A model generated the notes under the pieces. It saw only the letters and a program-made list of their open reading frames with translations. It was not told where the DNA came from and ran no database searches. A DNA stretch of 64,000 nucleotides from Zoogloea sp. 1C4. Lineage in GTDB: Bacteria; Pseudomonadota; Gammaproteobacteria; Burkholderiales; Rhodocyclaceae. Positions 13,274 to 23,480 of this stretch are shown here, one piece after another. Each line of letters begins with the position of its first letter. Position 1 is the stretch's first letter. A program made the translations under genes and the position numbers. Where the stretch lies: positions 1-64,000 of the forward strand of contig NZ_SSXU01000015.1 of the NCBI RefSeq assembly GCF_009469605.1, in the 5' to 3' direction.

Positions 13274-14569
13274 TTACTTGTCTTCGAGCCGGTATTCGAC
13301 GTAGGCCCGGTCGCGCAGCTGGCGCAGCCAGTCCTGGTAGGCCTCGTCGGACTTGCGCTCGCGCAGGGCGTTGCGGGCGGCGGCGCGCTTGCGGTCGTCG
13401 GAGACATCCTGCACCCGGCGTTCCTCGACGAGGATCAGGTGCCAGCCAAAGGGCGATTTGACGGGCTGGCTGAGCTCGCCGGGCTTGAGGGCGTCCATGG
13501 CCTGCTCGAAATCGGGCACGGTGTCGCCCGGGTAGATCCAGCCCAGATCGCCACCCTTGGCGGCGGAGATGTCGGCGGAGTGCTGGCGGGCCAGATCGGC
13601 AAAGCTGGCTCCACCCTGGACGACGCGCTCGCGCAGGTCGGTGAGGCGGCGCTTCGCGTCGGCGTCGGACACCACTTCGCTGGTCTTGATCAGGATGTGG
13701 CGGGCGTGGGTCTGCTGCACCTGGGCGGGCGGCACACCCTGGCTGCCGCCCTTGCGCTCGATCATCTTGACCAGGTGGAAGCCCGCCGCGCTGCGCAGGA
13801 TCGGGGTGACCTCACCCGGACGCAGGTTGGCGATGGCCTCGGCGAACAGGCCGGGCAGCCGCTCGGCGCTGCGCCAGCCGATGTTGCCGCCAGACAGGGC
13901 GTCGGGCGCGTCGGAATAGCTGGCAGCGAGTTTGTCGAAGGCTTCGCCCCGGGCGATGCGGGCGGCGACGTCTTCGGCCTTGGCGCGCAGGCGGGCGAGC
14001 TGCTCGGGGCTGGCGCTCTCGGGGGCGCGGAACAGGATGTGGGCGAGGTTGTACTCGGCCTGGCCGACCACGTTCTCGGGGTGGGACAGGAAGTTGTTCA
14101 CCTCGGCGTCGGACACCACGATGCGGCTCTCGACCTCACGCTCGCGCACGCGGCCGAGGAGGATCTCGTTGCGCACTTCCTCGCGGAAGCGTTCCCAGGT
14201 GATGCCGTCCCGCTCGAGGGCTTTGCGGAAATCGGTCATCGACAGCTTGTTGTTGTCGGCGATGCGGCCCAGGGCGCGTTCGAGGGTGACGTCGTCCACC
14301 CGCAGGGAGGTTTCGCCGGCGAGCTGGATCTGCAGGCGTTCGATGATCTGGCGTTCGAGCACCTGACGCTCGAGCACGTCGGACGGCGGCAGCGGCGTGC
14401 CCTGGCGATTCAACTGGCGGGTGACCTGTTCGACCCGCTGACGCAGCTCGGCCTTGGTGATCACCTCGCTGTTGACGACCGCCACGATTCGGTCGACCTC
14501 GACCGGGCTGGCTGCCAGGGTGGCGTGGGCAAACAGGGACGCTGCGATCAGGGTAGCGATGAGTTTCAT
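13274..14569 (-). CDS. surA: Periplasmic chaperone/peptidyl-prolyl isomerase SurA
   Basis: The 431-residue protein has a signal peptide (residues 1-19) and a SurA N-terminal chaperone domain (VDRIVAVVNSEVITKAELRQR). Two parvulin-type PpiC domains cover about residues 175-275 and 285-385 (second one with FADLARQHSADISAAKGGDLGW). SurA escorts outer-membrane proteins, including LptD, through the periplasm to the BAM complex. The gene starts 17 nt after lptD, matching the usual lptD-surA operon. Length is typical. Confidence 0.95.
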   Translation of the reverse strand: MKLIATLIAASLFAHATLAASPVEVDRIVAVVNSEVITKAELRQRVEQVTRQLNRQGTPLPPSDVLERQVLERQIIERLQIQLAGETSLRVDDVTLERALGRIADNNKLSMTDFRKALERDGITWERFREEVRNEILLGRVREREVESRIVVSDAEVNNFLSHPENVVGQAEYNLAHILFRAPESASPEQLARLRAKAEDVAARIARGEAFDKLAASYSDAPDALSGGNIGWRSAERLPGLFAEAIANLRPGEVTPILRSAAGFHLVKMIERKGGSQGVPPAQVQQTHARHILIKTSEVVSDADAKRRLTDLRERVVQGGASFADLARQHSADISAAKGGDLGWIYPGDTVPDFEQAMDALKPGELSQPVKSPFGWHLILVEERRVQDVSDDRKRAAARNALRERKSDEAYQDWLRQLRDRAYVEYRLEDK

Positions 14570-14586
14570 GGGGTTGGGGTGGTCTT

Positions 14587-17112
14587 TCAGAATTCGTCGT
14601 CGTCACTGCCAACGTAGGGCGTCGAGCCCTCGTTGATCTTCCCATATCCGGGCACGTTGCGCTTGAGCATGGTGAGCGGGCTGGAGCCGATGCTGCCGGC
14701 GCCGTTGAACTCGAGCTGGAAGAAGAACGAGCGGTTCACGTCGGTGGAGGTGGTGACGAGCTGCTGCACCACGCCGCGGAACACCCAGCAGCCGGCGTTG
14801 TATTCGATACCGGCGATCCCCTGGGTGAGGCGGTGGTCACGCAGGTTGCGGTTGTATCGGGCGACGCCGTACAGGTTGCCCCACAGCGGCCACTGGCCGG
14901 AGATGTCCAGATCGCGGAAGCCGTCGGGCGACTTGGGATCGGTGGAGTAGTTGTGCTTGTAGCGCCAGCTGACCGACACCGCCCGGGCGTAGGCGGGCTG
15001 GAAGCGCACGCCGACATTGAAGCGCTCGGTCCAGTTGTCCCGCGGGTTGTACTGCCACGCGGTGTCGAACTGGAACTTGGGCATGAAGGTGGCGCTGAAG
15101 GCGGCGAGCAGGTCGGCCTGTTTGCCGGTTCGCATCGGCGCGCCGTCAGCGAGGGCGACGCGCTGATCCACCAGGTAGTAGCGCTGGCCCAGCGCGGCAC
15201 GCACGGTCTCGGCGCCGGTATTGGGGTCGATCAGGCGGCTCTGCAGCGCGGTGGTGACCTGGTTGGCGTTGGAGATGCGGTCGCCGCCGGTGTAGACGTT
15301 CTCGGCGAAGATCTGCGCGAAGTTGAAATCGTAGAAGCCGGAGTCGAAGTTGGGGATCTTCGACTGGTCGGTGTAGGGCACGTAGAGGTAGTACACCCGC
15401 GGCTCGAGGGTCTGGATGTAATCCCGGCCGCCGAAGCTGGTGTCGCGCTCGAAGGTCACGCCGGAATCCACCGAGAAGATGGGCAGCGAGCGCGACTGGC
15501 TGGTGTCGCCGGTGGGGGTGCCCCGGTAGTCGATGTCGTAGCGGGTGGCGTGGACACCGATCTTGGGCGTCACGTAGAAAGCGGAGGTCTGCAGCGGCAG
15601 CGACAGCTGCGGGTAGAGCGTGAGGCGGCGGCCTTCGGTCTGGGTCGGATGCGAGAAGGAGACGAACTCGCTGGCCAGATGGAAGGTGGTGCCGCCGGGC
15701 AGCTCGGGCCGCAGGGCGTTGAGGGTGAGCTGCGGCAGGCGCTTGTAGGGCTCGGAGCGGACGCCGGTAAGGGTGTCGGGCAGGGTCTGGAACGACTGCA
15801 GCATCGCGCTGGCGTTCCACCAGCCGCCCCCGCCGTAGGTCAGGCTGGCCTGGCGCGGGATGTTGACAGTGGAGGTGAGCGTCAGACGCGTGGAGAGATC
15901 GGTGAAGTACTTCGGGTCGGAAATGCCCGCAAAGTTGATGTTGCCGGCCCAGCCATCGCCGAAATTGTGATCGTGGCGGATCGTGCCGGCGTAGCGGCTG
16001 CGCTGTTCGACCTGGTCGTTGGGCAGGTATTCGAGGTAGGTGATGCCCCGGTAAGTCGGCGTGACGTAGCGCGTCTCGTTGCGCATCTGCAGGCCGCGCA
16101 GGCCCATGTAGCGCAGCGTGAGGGTGTCGTCGTAGTTGGGCGCCAGGTTGAAGTAGTAGGGCACCGACAGATCGACGCCGACCTTGTTCGAGGTGCCGAA
16201 GGTGGGCGACAGCACGCCCGAGCGGCGCGCCTCCGACAGCGGGAAATCGGCCCACGGCAGGTAGCCCAGGGGCAGGCCCTTGAACACCAGGGTGCCGCCC
16301 TTGGCTTCGCCCACTTCCCGGTCGTAGTCGAGCTGCAGCTCGTTGGCGCGGATGTACCAGTCGGGCCGCTCGGGCTTGCAGCTGGTCCAGGTGCCATTGA
16401 GGAAGCGGAACTGGTTTTCGCCTTCGAGTTCGAGGCTTTCGGCCGAGCCGTGGCCGGTGAGGGGCTGCTGGGCGCGCGGCACGGACTGCCCCGGCAGCAG
16501 GATCTGCCCCGGCGGCGCCGGGCGGCCCGGACGGCTGATGGTGTACTCGGGCGAATCGAAGGTGCCGACCTGCTCCTCCACCTTCATGCGCATGTGAGGG
16601 CCGGTCATGGTGTCGCCGGCGCGGGTCACGCGGACGTTGCCGGTGGCCTCGACCTCATCGGTCAGCTCGAAGTAATGGAGCTTCTCGCCCTCGACGCGGG
16701 TGTTATCGCGCCGCAGCTCGGCAGCACCTTCGGCCACCGCGTCCACATCCTGCAGGCCCGACACCTTGTCGCCGGTGATGACCGTGGTGCCGGGCTTCAG
16801 CGCCTGGACGGGGGCTGGCGCGACCGCTACGGGCACGCCCCGGCTCACCCGGGCCGGCGGCACGGGCTTGTCGGCAGCCTTGGCTGCGGGCCTGGACGTG
16901 GCGGCGGCCGGCGTCGGGGCCGGTTTCAAGGCCTGTTTGTCGGTGACCACCGCGGGGGCCGGATCGGAGACCGCCGGTGCGGCCGCAGGCGTCGGCGCGG
17001 GGCCGAGCAGTGCAGGCGACACAAAGAAGGGCGGAAGCGTTTCGGCTCCGGCACGCCCCCACAAGGCGAACAGGGCGATCGACAGAAAGCGCAACTGGGT
17101 ACGAGGTTTCAT
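14587..17112 (-). CDS. lptD: LPS-assembly outer-membrane protein LptD
   Basis: The 841-residue protein inserts lipopolysaccharide into the outer leaflet together with LptE. After a signal peptide (about 1-23) comes an unusual Ala/Pro-rich linker (about 35-108). An OstA/LptA-like domain follows (about 110-260), then the large beta barrel. Only two cysteines are present, Cys245 (TWTSCKPERP) and Cys775 (EYNAGCWVFRG). They match one of the two long-range disulfides of E. coli LptD, so a single disulfide probably suffices here. It heads the lptD-surA-pdxA-patatin-ksgA series and is divergent from amgK. A minus-strand TAAAAT at 17166-17171 is a possible -10. Confidence 0.95.
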   Translation of the reverse strand: MKPRTQLRFLSIALFALWGRAGAETLPPFFVSPALLGPAPTPAAAPAVSDPAPAVVTDKQALKPAPTPAAATSRPAAKAADKPVPPARVSRGVPVAVAPAPVQALKPGTTVITGDKVSGLQDVDAVAEGAAELRRDNTRVEGEKLHYFELTDEVEATGNVRVTRAGDTMTGPHMRMKVEEQVGTFDSPEYTISRPGRPAPPGQILLPGQSVPRAQQPLTGHGSAESLELEGENQFRFLNGTWTSCKPERPDWYIRANELQLDYDREVGEAKGGTLVFKGLPLGYLPWADFPLSEARRSGVLSPTFGTSNKVGVDLSVPYYFNLAPNYDDTLTLRYMGLRGLQMRNETRYVTPTYRGITYLEYLPNDQVEQRSRYAGTIRHDHNFGDGWAGNINFAGISDPKYFTDLSTRLTLTSTVNIPRQASLTYGGGGWWNASAMLQSFQTLPDTLTGVRSEPYKRLPQLTLNALRPELPGGTTFHLASEFVSFSHPTQTEGRRLTLYPQLSLPLQTSAFYVTPKIGVHATRYDIDYRGTPTGDTSQSRSLPIFSVDSGVTFERDTSFGGRDYIQTLEPRVYYLYVPYTDQSKIPNFDSGFYDFNFAQIFAENVYTGGDRISNANQVTTALQSRLIDPNTGAETVRAALGQRYYLVDQRVALADGAPMRTGKQADLLAAFSATFMPKFQFDTAWQYNPRDNWTERFNVGVRFQPAYARAVSVSWRYKHNYSTDPKSPDGFRDLDISGQWPLWGNLYGVARYNRNLRDHRLTQGIAGIEYNAGCWVFRGVVQQLVTTSTDVNRSFFFQLEFNGAGSIGSSPLTMLKRNVPGYGKINEGSTPYVGSDDDEF

Positions 17113-17193
17113 CCCGGGACAGGAACCAGCCGGCGAGCCGACCGCATGGTTTGATAAACTGCGCGATTTTACACGAACCCCTCACCGACTCCC

Positions 17194-18892
<1,699 letters not shown>

Positions 18893-18922
18893 ACAAACCA
18901 CCAAACCTGTCGCCCCCGATAT

Positions 18923-18936
18923 TTGCCCTGGATCAA
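18923..18936 (+). promoter_or_regulatory. Possible FNR/Anr-like box upstream of the lipoprotein gene
   Basis: TTGCCCTGGATCAA matches the FNR consensus TTGAT-N4-ATCAA at 8 of 10 fixed positions, with a perfect right half. It lies 84 nt before the lipoprotein start. A single site of this quality can arise by chance, so this is only suggestive. Confidence 0.3.
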
Positions 18937-19019
18937 CACGCAGTAATTCAGGGAGAATAAAGTGAAATCCGCTGCCGCCTTTGGGCCTGGCGGCGCCTTT
19001 CATCGTCGGGAGAACAACA

Positions 19020-20798
19020 ATGCGCGCCAGGCACCTGCGCCACCTGATCACACTGGCCGCCGCCGCCATCCTCGCAGCCTGCGGCGGAGGCGGCGGCGGT
19101 TCGTCGCCCACCACCCGCGCGCCCCTGCCCCAGGTGGTGTCCGACACCAATCCGGTCGGCGACCGGATCGACCTGCGCAGCCGCAACTACTTCCCGGCTG
19201 CGGCAGGCGACAGCTGGACCTACGACTACATCCAGAACGGCGTCACGACAAGCAACCTGGTCACCCGCACGGTCGGCAGCACCACCGCCGACGGCTACAC
19301 GATCTCGGAGCGCGTCGGCAGCGACCTGCCCGATACCGAGACCTATCGCCGCACCGGTGCAGGCCTGGCAGTGCCCGACTTCACTGACGGCAGCACGCCC
19401 GCCGCCGCACGCACCCTCATCGGCGAGATCCTGATGTATCCCGAGCCCTTCTACCCGACGGGCGCCACCCGCAGCATCGTCCGGCAGGGGGACTGGGGTG
19501 CCGATGCGGACGGCGACGGCATCAACGAGAGCTTCCGGCTGGAGATCACCCAGCAACTCGTTGGTCTCGAGAACATGGCGCTGCCGCAAGGCGCCGCCGA
19601 GACCGCGCGTTTCCGCACCGTCACGGCGCTCACCCTTTCGCCCTCGTCCCTGGCGAATACCCCCTACACCGTCACCGCCACCGAAGAGACCTGGTGGGCG
19701 CCGGGCATCGGCCTCGTGCAAGCCGACCGCACGGCAGTGGACTCCAGCAGCGCAACGGTCATCGCGCCGTACCGGCTGCGAATCGCGAGCGGCACTGTCG
19801 GCGGCACGACGTTATTCGAGCTGCCGCCTGACGGCACCGTCACCAAACTCACCCTGACCCACAACGCCCTCGTCTTCGACGCCACCCGCAACCGCTACTA
19901 CGCGTCGATTCCCGGCAGCGTGGCGGGCACCGGCAACAGCATCGCCACCATCGACGCCAGCACCGGCGCCGTCAGCAACTCTCTGGCAGTGGGCTCGGAG
20001 CCCTTTGCGATGGCCCTCGCGCCGGATGGCTCGGCCCTCTACGTGGGCCTGAACGGAAGCGGCGAAGTGGTCAAGCTCAGCCTGCCCGGCATGACCGAAC
20101 AGTACCGGACGCGCCTGCCAACCTCCTACTTCTTCGGACGACAACTGGTGGCCAAGTCCATCGCCGCCTCGCCAGCAGAGGCCGACGTGATCGCCGTCTC
20201 CCTTCTTGATCCGCAGTCGTCCCCTGGCAGCGCGGGCGTTGCCCTCGTACGCACGGGCACGCTCCAGCCGCAGATCGCGGGCGGATTCATCTCGACCTCG
20301 GCAGCGATCGGCCCCATCGCATTCAACGGGACGGGCACGACGGTATATGGCTACGAGGATGAGACCAGTGGATACAACCTCTACGCCATGTCCGTCCGTG
20401 GCGACGGCCTGGTGATGGCCAATTCCACCGGCACCACTGGAGACTTCAGCTTGCGCAATGTGGACTGGACCAGTCAGGGCATCCTCATTGGCCGCAGCAT
20501 CTACCGCGATGGCGACCTCGCCCTGCTCGGCACCAGCCCGTACGGCAGCTGTCGCCCCCTGCGGGTAGCCAACCGGATGGTGTGCGTTGTCAATTACGGC
20601 ACCGGAAAACTGGTGACGGTCGACACCACGAGCTTCGCCACGGTCACGGTGCTCACTTTCAACACGGCGTACCGTCCGGACGATCCGAGCCAGCTCGTCC
20701 CGGGCGCCGCCGGCCAGGTCGCGATCCGCCTCGGCAGCAACTACCGCACCCAGCCCGCCACCGCCATCTGGCTGTTCAACAGCCCGATGCTCCAGTAA
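19020..20798 (+). CDS. Lipoprotein with a YVTN-type beta-propeller-like domain, function unknown
   Basis: The 592-residue protein starts with a lipoprotein signal (lipobox LAAC) followed by a glycine run typical of lipoproteins in this group. Residues about 45-270 include NYFPAAAGDSWTYDY, a pattern seen in lipoproteins with an extracellular beta-rich domain. From about residue 285 come propeller-like repeats such as SIATIDASTGAVSNSLAVG followed by SEPFAMALAPDGSALYVG, similar to YncE/YVTN proteins. ATG 19020 follows CGGGAG; an upstream in-frame start would hide the lipobox. It is monocistronic, with its own hairpin terminator. I do not recognise a specific function; surface binding or scaffold roles are possible. 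Confidence 0.75.
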   Translation: MRARHLRHLITLAAAAILAACGGGGGGSSPTTRAPLPQVVSDTNPVGDRIDLRSRNYFPAAAGDSWTYDYIQNGVTTSNLVTRTVGSTTADGYTISERVGSDLPDTETYRRTGAGLAVPDFTDGSTPAAARTLIGEILMYPEPFYPTGATRSIVRQGDWGADADGDGINESFRLEITQQLVGLENMALPQGAAETARFRTVTALTLSPSSLANTPYTVTATEETWWAPGIGLVQADRTAVDSSSATVIAPYRLRIASGTVGGTTLFELPPDGTVTKLTLTHNALVFDATRNRYYASIPGSVAGTGNSIATIDASTGAVSNSLAVGSEPFAMALAPDGSALYVGLNGSGEVVKLSLPGMTEQYRTRLPTSYFFGRQLVAKSIAASPAEADVIAVSLLDPQSSPGSAGVALVRTGTLQPQIAGGFISTSAAIGPIAFNGTGTTVYGYEDETSGYNLYAMSVRGDGLVMANSTGTTGDFSLRNVDWTSQGILIGRSIYRDGDLALLGTSPYGSCRPLRVANRMVCVVNYGTGKLVTVDTTSFATVTVLTFNTAYRPDDPSQLVPGAAGQVAIRLGSNYRTQPATAIWLFNSPMLQ

Positions 20799-20808
20799 GC
20801 CGCCCTTT

Positions 20809-20843
20809 TCGCCGGGCGCGGACTTCTGCGCCGCGTCCGGCGA
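20809..20843 (+). terminator. Hairpin after the beta-propeller lipoprotein
   Basis: TCGCCGG and CCGGCGA (20809-20815, 20837-20843) plus an inner CGCGG/CCGCG stem form a long hairpin 10 nt after the stop. TTTT precedes it but no T-run follows. Confidence 0.5.
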
Positions 20844-20906
20844 TTGTCAGCAGGGGCGGAAGCGGCATATCCTCGCCGGTTCCCGACGCATCAACGGTTC
20901 TGCCCC

Positions 20907-22223
20907 ATGCCCGTAGACATCGCCCCCTTCCAGGCCCGCCGCGCGCGGCTTCTCGCCACCATGCAGGCCGCCGGTGGCGGCGTGGCGGTCATCCCCACGT
21001 CGCCCGAGCGCCATCGCAACCGCGACACCACCTACGCCTACCGCTTCGACAGCTATTTCTACTACCTCACCGCCTTCCGCGAGCCCGAGGCGGTGCTGGT
21101 GCTGGTGGCCGGCGACACGCCCCGGAGCATCCTGTTCTGCCGCACCAAGGACGTTGAACGCGAGATCTGGGACGGCTACCGCTTCGGCCCCGACGCCGCC
21201 CGTGACGCCTTCGGCTTCGACGAGGCCCGCCCCATCGACGAGCTCGACGAGCAGCTCGGTCAGCTCCTCGCCAACCAGCCGGCGGTGTTCCACTCCATCG
21301 GCTACGAGCCCGAATGGGACCGGCGCATCGCCGACGCCCTCAACCGGGTGCGCGCCCAGGCCCGCACCGGCGCCCACGCCCCGGCCCAGATCCGCGACGT
21401 GCGCAGCCTGATCGACGACATGCGCCTCATCAAGGACGCGTCCGAGATCGCCACCATGCGCCGCGCCGCCGAGATCTCCGCCGGCGCCCATATCCGCGCC
21501 ATGCGCGCCGCCCGCCCCGGCGTCTTCGAATACGAAGTCGAGGCCGAGCTGATCCACGAATTCCGCCGCCACGGCAGCCAGGCACCGGCCTACAGCTCCA
21601 TCGTCGCCACCGGCCCCAACGCCTGCGTGCTCCACTACGTCGAGAACGACCGCCAGCTGGCCGACGGCGACCTGCTGCTGATCGACGCCGGCTGCGAGCT
21701 CGACGGCTACGCCTCCGACATCACCCGCAGCTTTCCGGTGAATGGCCGCTTCAGCGGCCCCCAGAAGGCGGTGTACGAGCTGGTGCTCGCCGCCCAGGCC
21801 GCCGCCATCGCCGAAATCCGCCCCGGCGCCAGCTGGAACGCCGGCCACGACGCCGCGGTGCGCGTGCTGGCCCAGGGCTATCTCGACCTGGGCCTCCTCA
21901 CCGGCAGCCTCGACGGCGCCATCGAATCCGGCAGCTACCGTCAGTTCTACATGCACCGCACCGGCCACTGGCTGGGCCTCGACGTGCACGACGCGGGCGA
22001 ATACAAGCTCGCCGGCGAGTGGCGCAACCTTGAGGCCGGCAACGTCCTCACCGTCGAGCCCGGCACCTACATCCGCCCGGCCGAAGGCGTGCCCGAGGCA
22101 TTCTGGAACATCGGCATCCGCATCGAGGACGACGCCCTCGTCACCGACACCGGCTGCGACATCATCACCCACGCCACACCCAAGTCCGTGGCCGACATCG
22201 AAGCCATCATGGCAGCGCGCTGA
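20907..22223 (+). CDS. pepP: Xaa-Pro aminopeptidase P
   Basis: The 438-residue metalloenzyme removes N-terminal residues preceding proline. The pita-bread fold ligands for two Mn ions are visible: Asp260 (LLIDAG), Asp271 (YASDITR), His354 (RTGHWLGLDVHD), Glu384 (TVEPGTYI) and Glu407 (IRIEDD). These are almost the same positions as in E. coli PepP. The N-terminal domain contains RNRDTTYAYRFDSYFYYLT. ATG 20907 is chosen because the upstream in-frame extension is not family-like. The UbiH-like gene starts 1 nt after its stop, as in the classical pepP-ubiH arrangement. Confidence 0.95.
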   Translation: MPVDIAPFQARRARLLATMQAAGGGVAVIPTSPERHRNRDTTYAYRFDSYFYYLTAFREPEAVLVLVAGDTPRSILFCRTKDVEREIWDGYRFGPDAARDAFGFDEARPIDELDEQLGQLLANQPAVFHSIGYEPEWDRRIADALNRVRAQARTGAHAPAQIRDVRSLIDDMRLIKDASEIATMRRAAEISAGAHIRAMRAARPGVFEYEVEAELIHEFRRHGSQAPAYSSIVATGPNACVLHYVENDRQLADGDLLLIDAGCELDGYASDITRSFPVNGRFSGPQKAVYELVLAAQAAAIAEIRPGASWNAGHDAAVRVLAQGYLDLGLLTGSLDGAIESGSYRQFYMHRTGHWLGLDVHDAGEYKLAGEWRNLEAGNVLTVEPGTYIRPAEGVPEAFWNIGIRIEDDALVTDTGCDIITHATPKSVADIEAIMAAR

Positions 22224-22224
22224 A

Positions 22225-23367
22225 ATGGAACGACACGACATCGCCATCGTCGGCGCTGGCCCGGTGGGCATGACCCTCGCGCTGGCCCTCAAGGACGCCG
22301 GCCTCGACCTCCTGCTGCTGGACGCCCGCACCCGCGGCGCCGCGCGGAGCGATCCGCGGGTGCTGGCCCTGTCCCACGGCACCCGGCTCACCCTGGAGCG
22401 CCTGGGCATCTGGGCGCAGCTGCCCGCCACACCCATCGAGACCATCCACGTCTCCCAGCAGGGCGGGCTCGGCCGCACCGTGCTCGACGCCCATGAATAC
22501 GGCCAGCCGGCCCTGGGCTACGTGGTCGGCGCCGGCCCCCTCGCCGCCGCGCTCGACGACGCCCTCGCCGCCGCCGGCATCCCGATCCGCGACCACGCGG
22601 CGGTCACCGGCCTCGCCGCCGGGGCCAACGACGTGATCCTCAGCCTCGCCGACGGCAGCAGCGTCACTGCGCGCCTCGCCGCCTGCGCCGAAGGCCTCAT
22701 CGACGGCGCCGACGACGCGCAGCTCGTCGAGCGGGACTACGCCCAGCACGCGGTGATCAGCATCGCCACCCCGGCCACCGGCCACGGCCGCCGGGCCTGG
22801 GAACGCTTCACGCCGCAAGGCCCGCTGGCCGTGCTGCCCTGTGGCGACGACTGCGCCATCGTCCACACCGCCAGCCCCGACGACGCCGACACCCTGATGG
22901 CCCTCGACGACGCGGCCTACCTCGCGCGCCTGCAAAGCCACTTCGGCGACCGCCTGCGCTTTGCGTCGGTGGGCGAGCGGGCGCGCTACCCCCTCAAGCT
23001 GCGCTACCGGCCGGAGCCCGTCGGCCAGCGCACGGTGTGGCTCGGCAACGCCGCGCAAACCCTGCATCCGGTGGCCGGCCAGGGCTACAACCTGGCCCTG
23101 CGCGACGTGTGGGCCTGCGCCCAGGTGATCCTGCGGGCCGGCGGCGATCCCGGCGCGGCGGAAACCCTCGCCACCTACGCCCGCGAACGGCGCGTCGACC
23201 GCAGCGGCACGATCCGCTTCACCGACACCCTGGTACGCCTGTTCAGCAACGCCGTCGCGCCGCTCCACCATGCCCGCGGCGCCGGCCTCTTCGCCCTTGA
23301 TCTGCTGCCCCCGGCGCGGCATTTCGTGGCCAAGCGGATGATGTTCGGGGCCCGCGCCTGGCCTTGA
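22225..23367 (+). CDS. FAD-dependent UbiH/UbiF-type ubiquinone biosynthesis hydroxylase
   Basis: The 380-residue protein is a flavin monooxygenase of the ubiquinone hydroxylase group. It has the FAD fingerprint GAGPVG (residues 10-15), a RSDPRVLALSHGT segment conserved in UbiH/F/I, and the late NAAQTLHPVAGQGYNLALRDV motif that binds FAD ribityl. It follows pepP directly, as ubiH does in many proteobacteria. Which ring carbon it hydroxylates cannot be told from sequence alone, so I leave the symbol blank. Translational coupling to pepP is likely. Confidence 0.87.
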   Translation: MERHDIAIVGAGPVGMTLALALKDAGLDLLLLDARTRGAARSDPRVLALSHGTRLTLERLGIWAQLPATPIETIHVSQQGGLGRTVLDAHEYGQPALGYVVGAGPLAAALDDALAAAGIPIRDHAAVTGLAAGANDVILSLADGSSVTARLAACAEGLIDGADDAQLVERDYAQHAVISIATPATGHGRRAWERFTPQGPLAVLPCGDDCAIVHTASPDDADTLMALDDAAYLARLQSHFGDRLRFASVGERARYPLKLRYRPEPVGQRTVWLGNAAQTLHPVAGQGYNLALRDVWACAQVILRAGGDPGAAETLATYARERRVDRSGTIRFTDTLVRLFSNAVAPLHHARGAGLFALDLLPPARHFVAKRMMFGARAWP

Positions 23368-23480
23368 TCGCCGGGGCGCCGCGCGACGTGCATTTGCAGG
23401 TCGCCGCGGCGCAGCAAACCCCGTAGAATTCGCCTCCCTGCGCGCCGCCCGGCGCCCCGCCGCCCACGGGAAGTTCCAGC

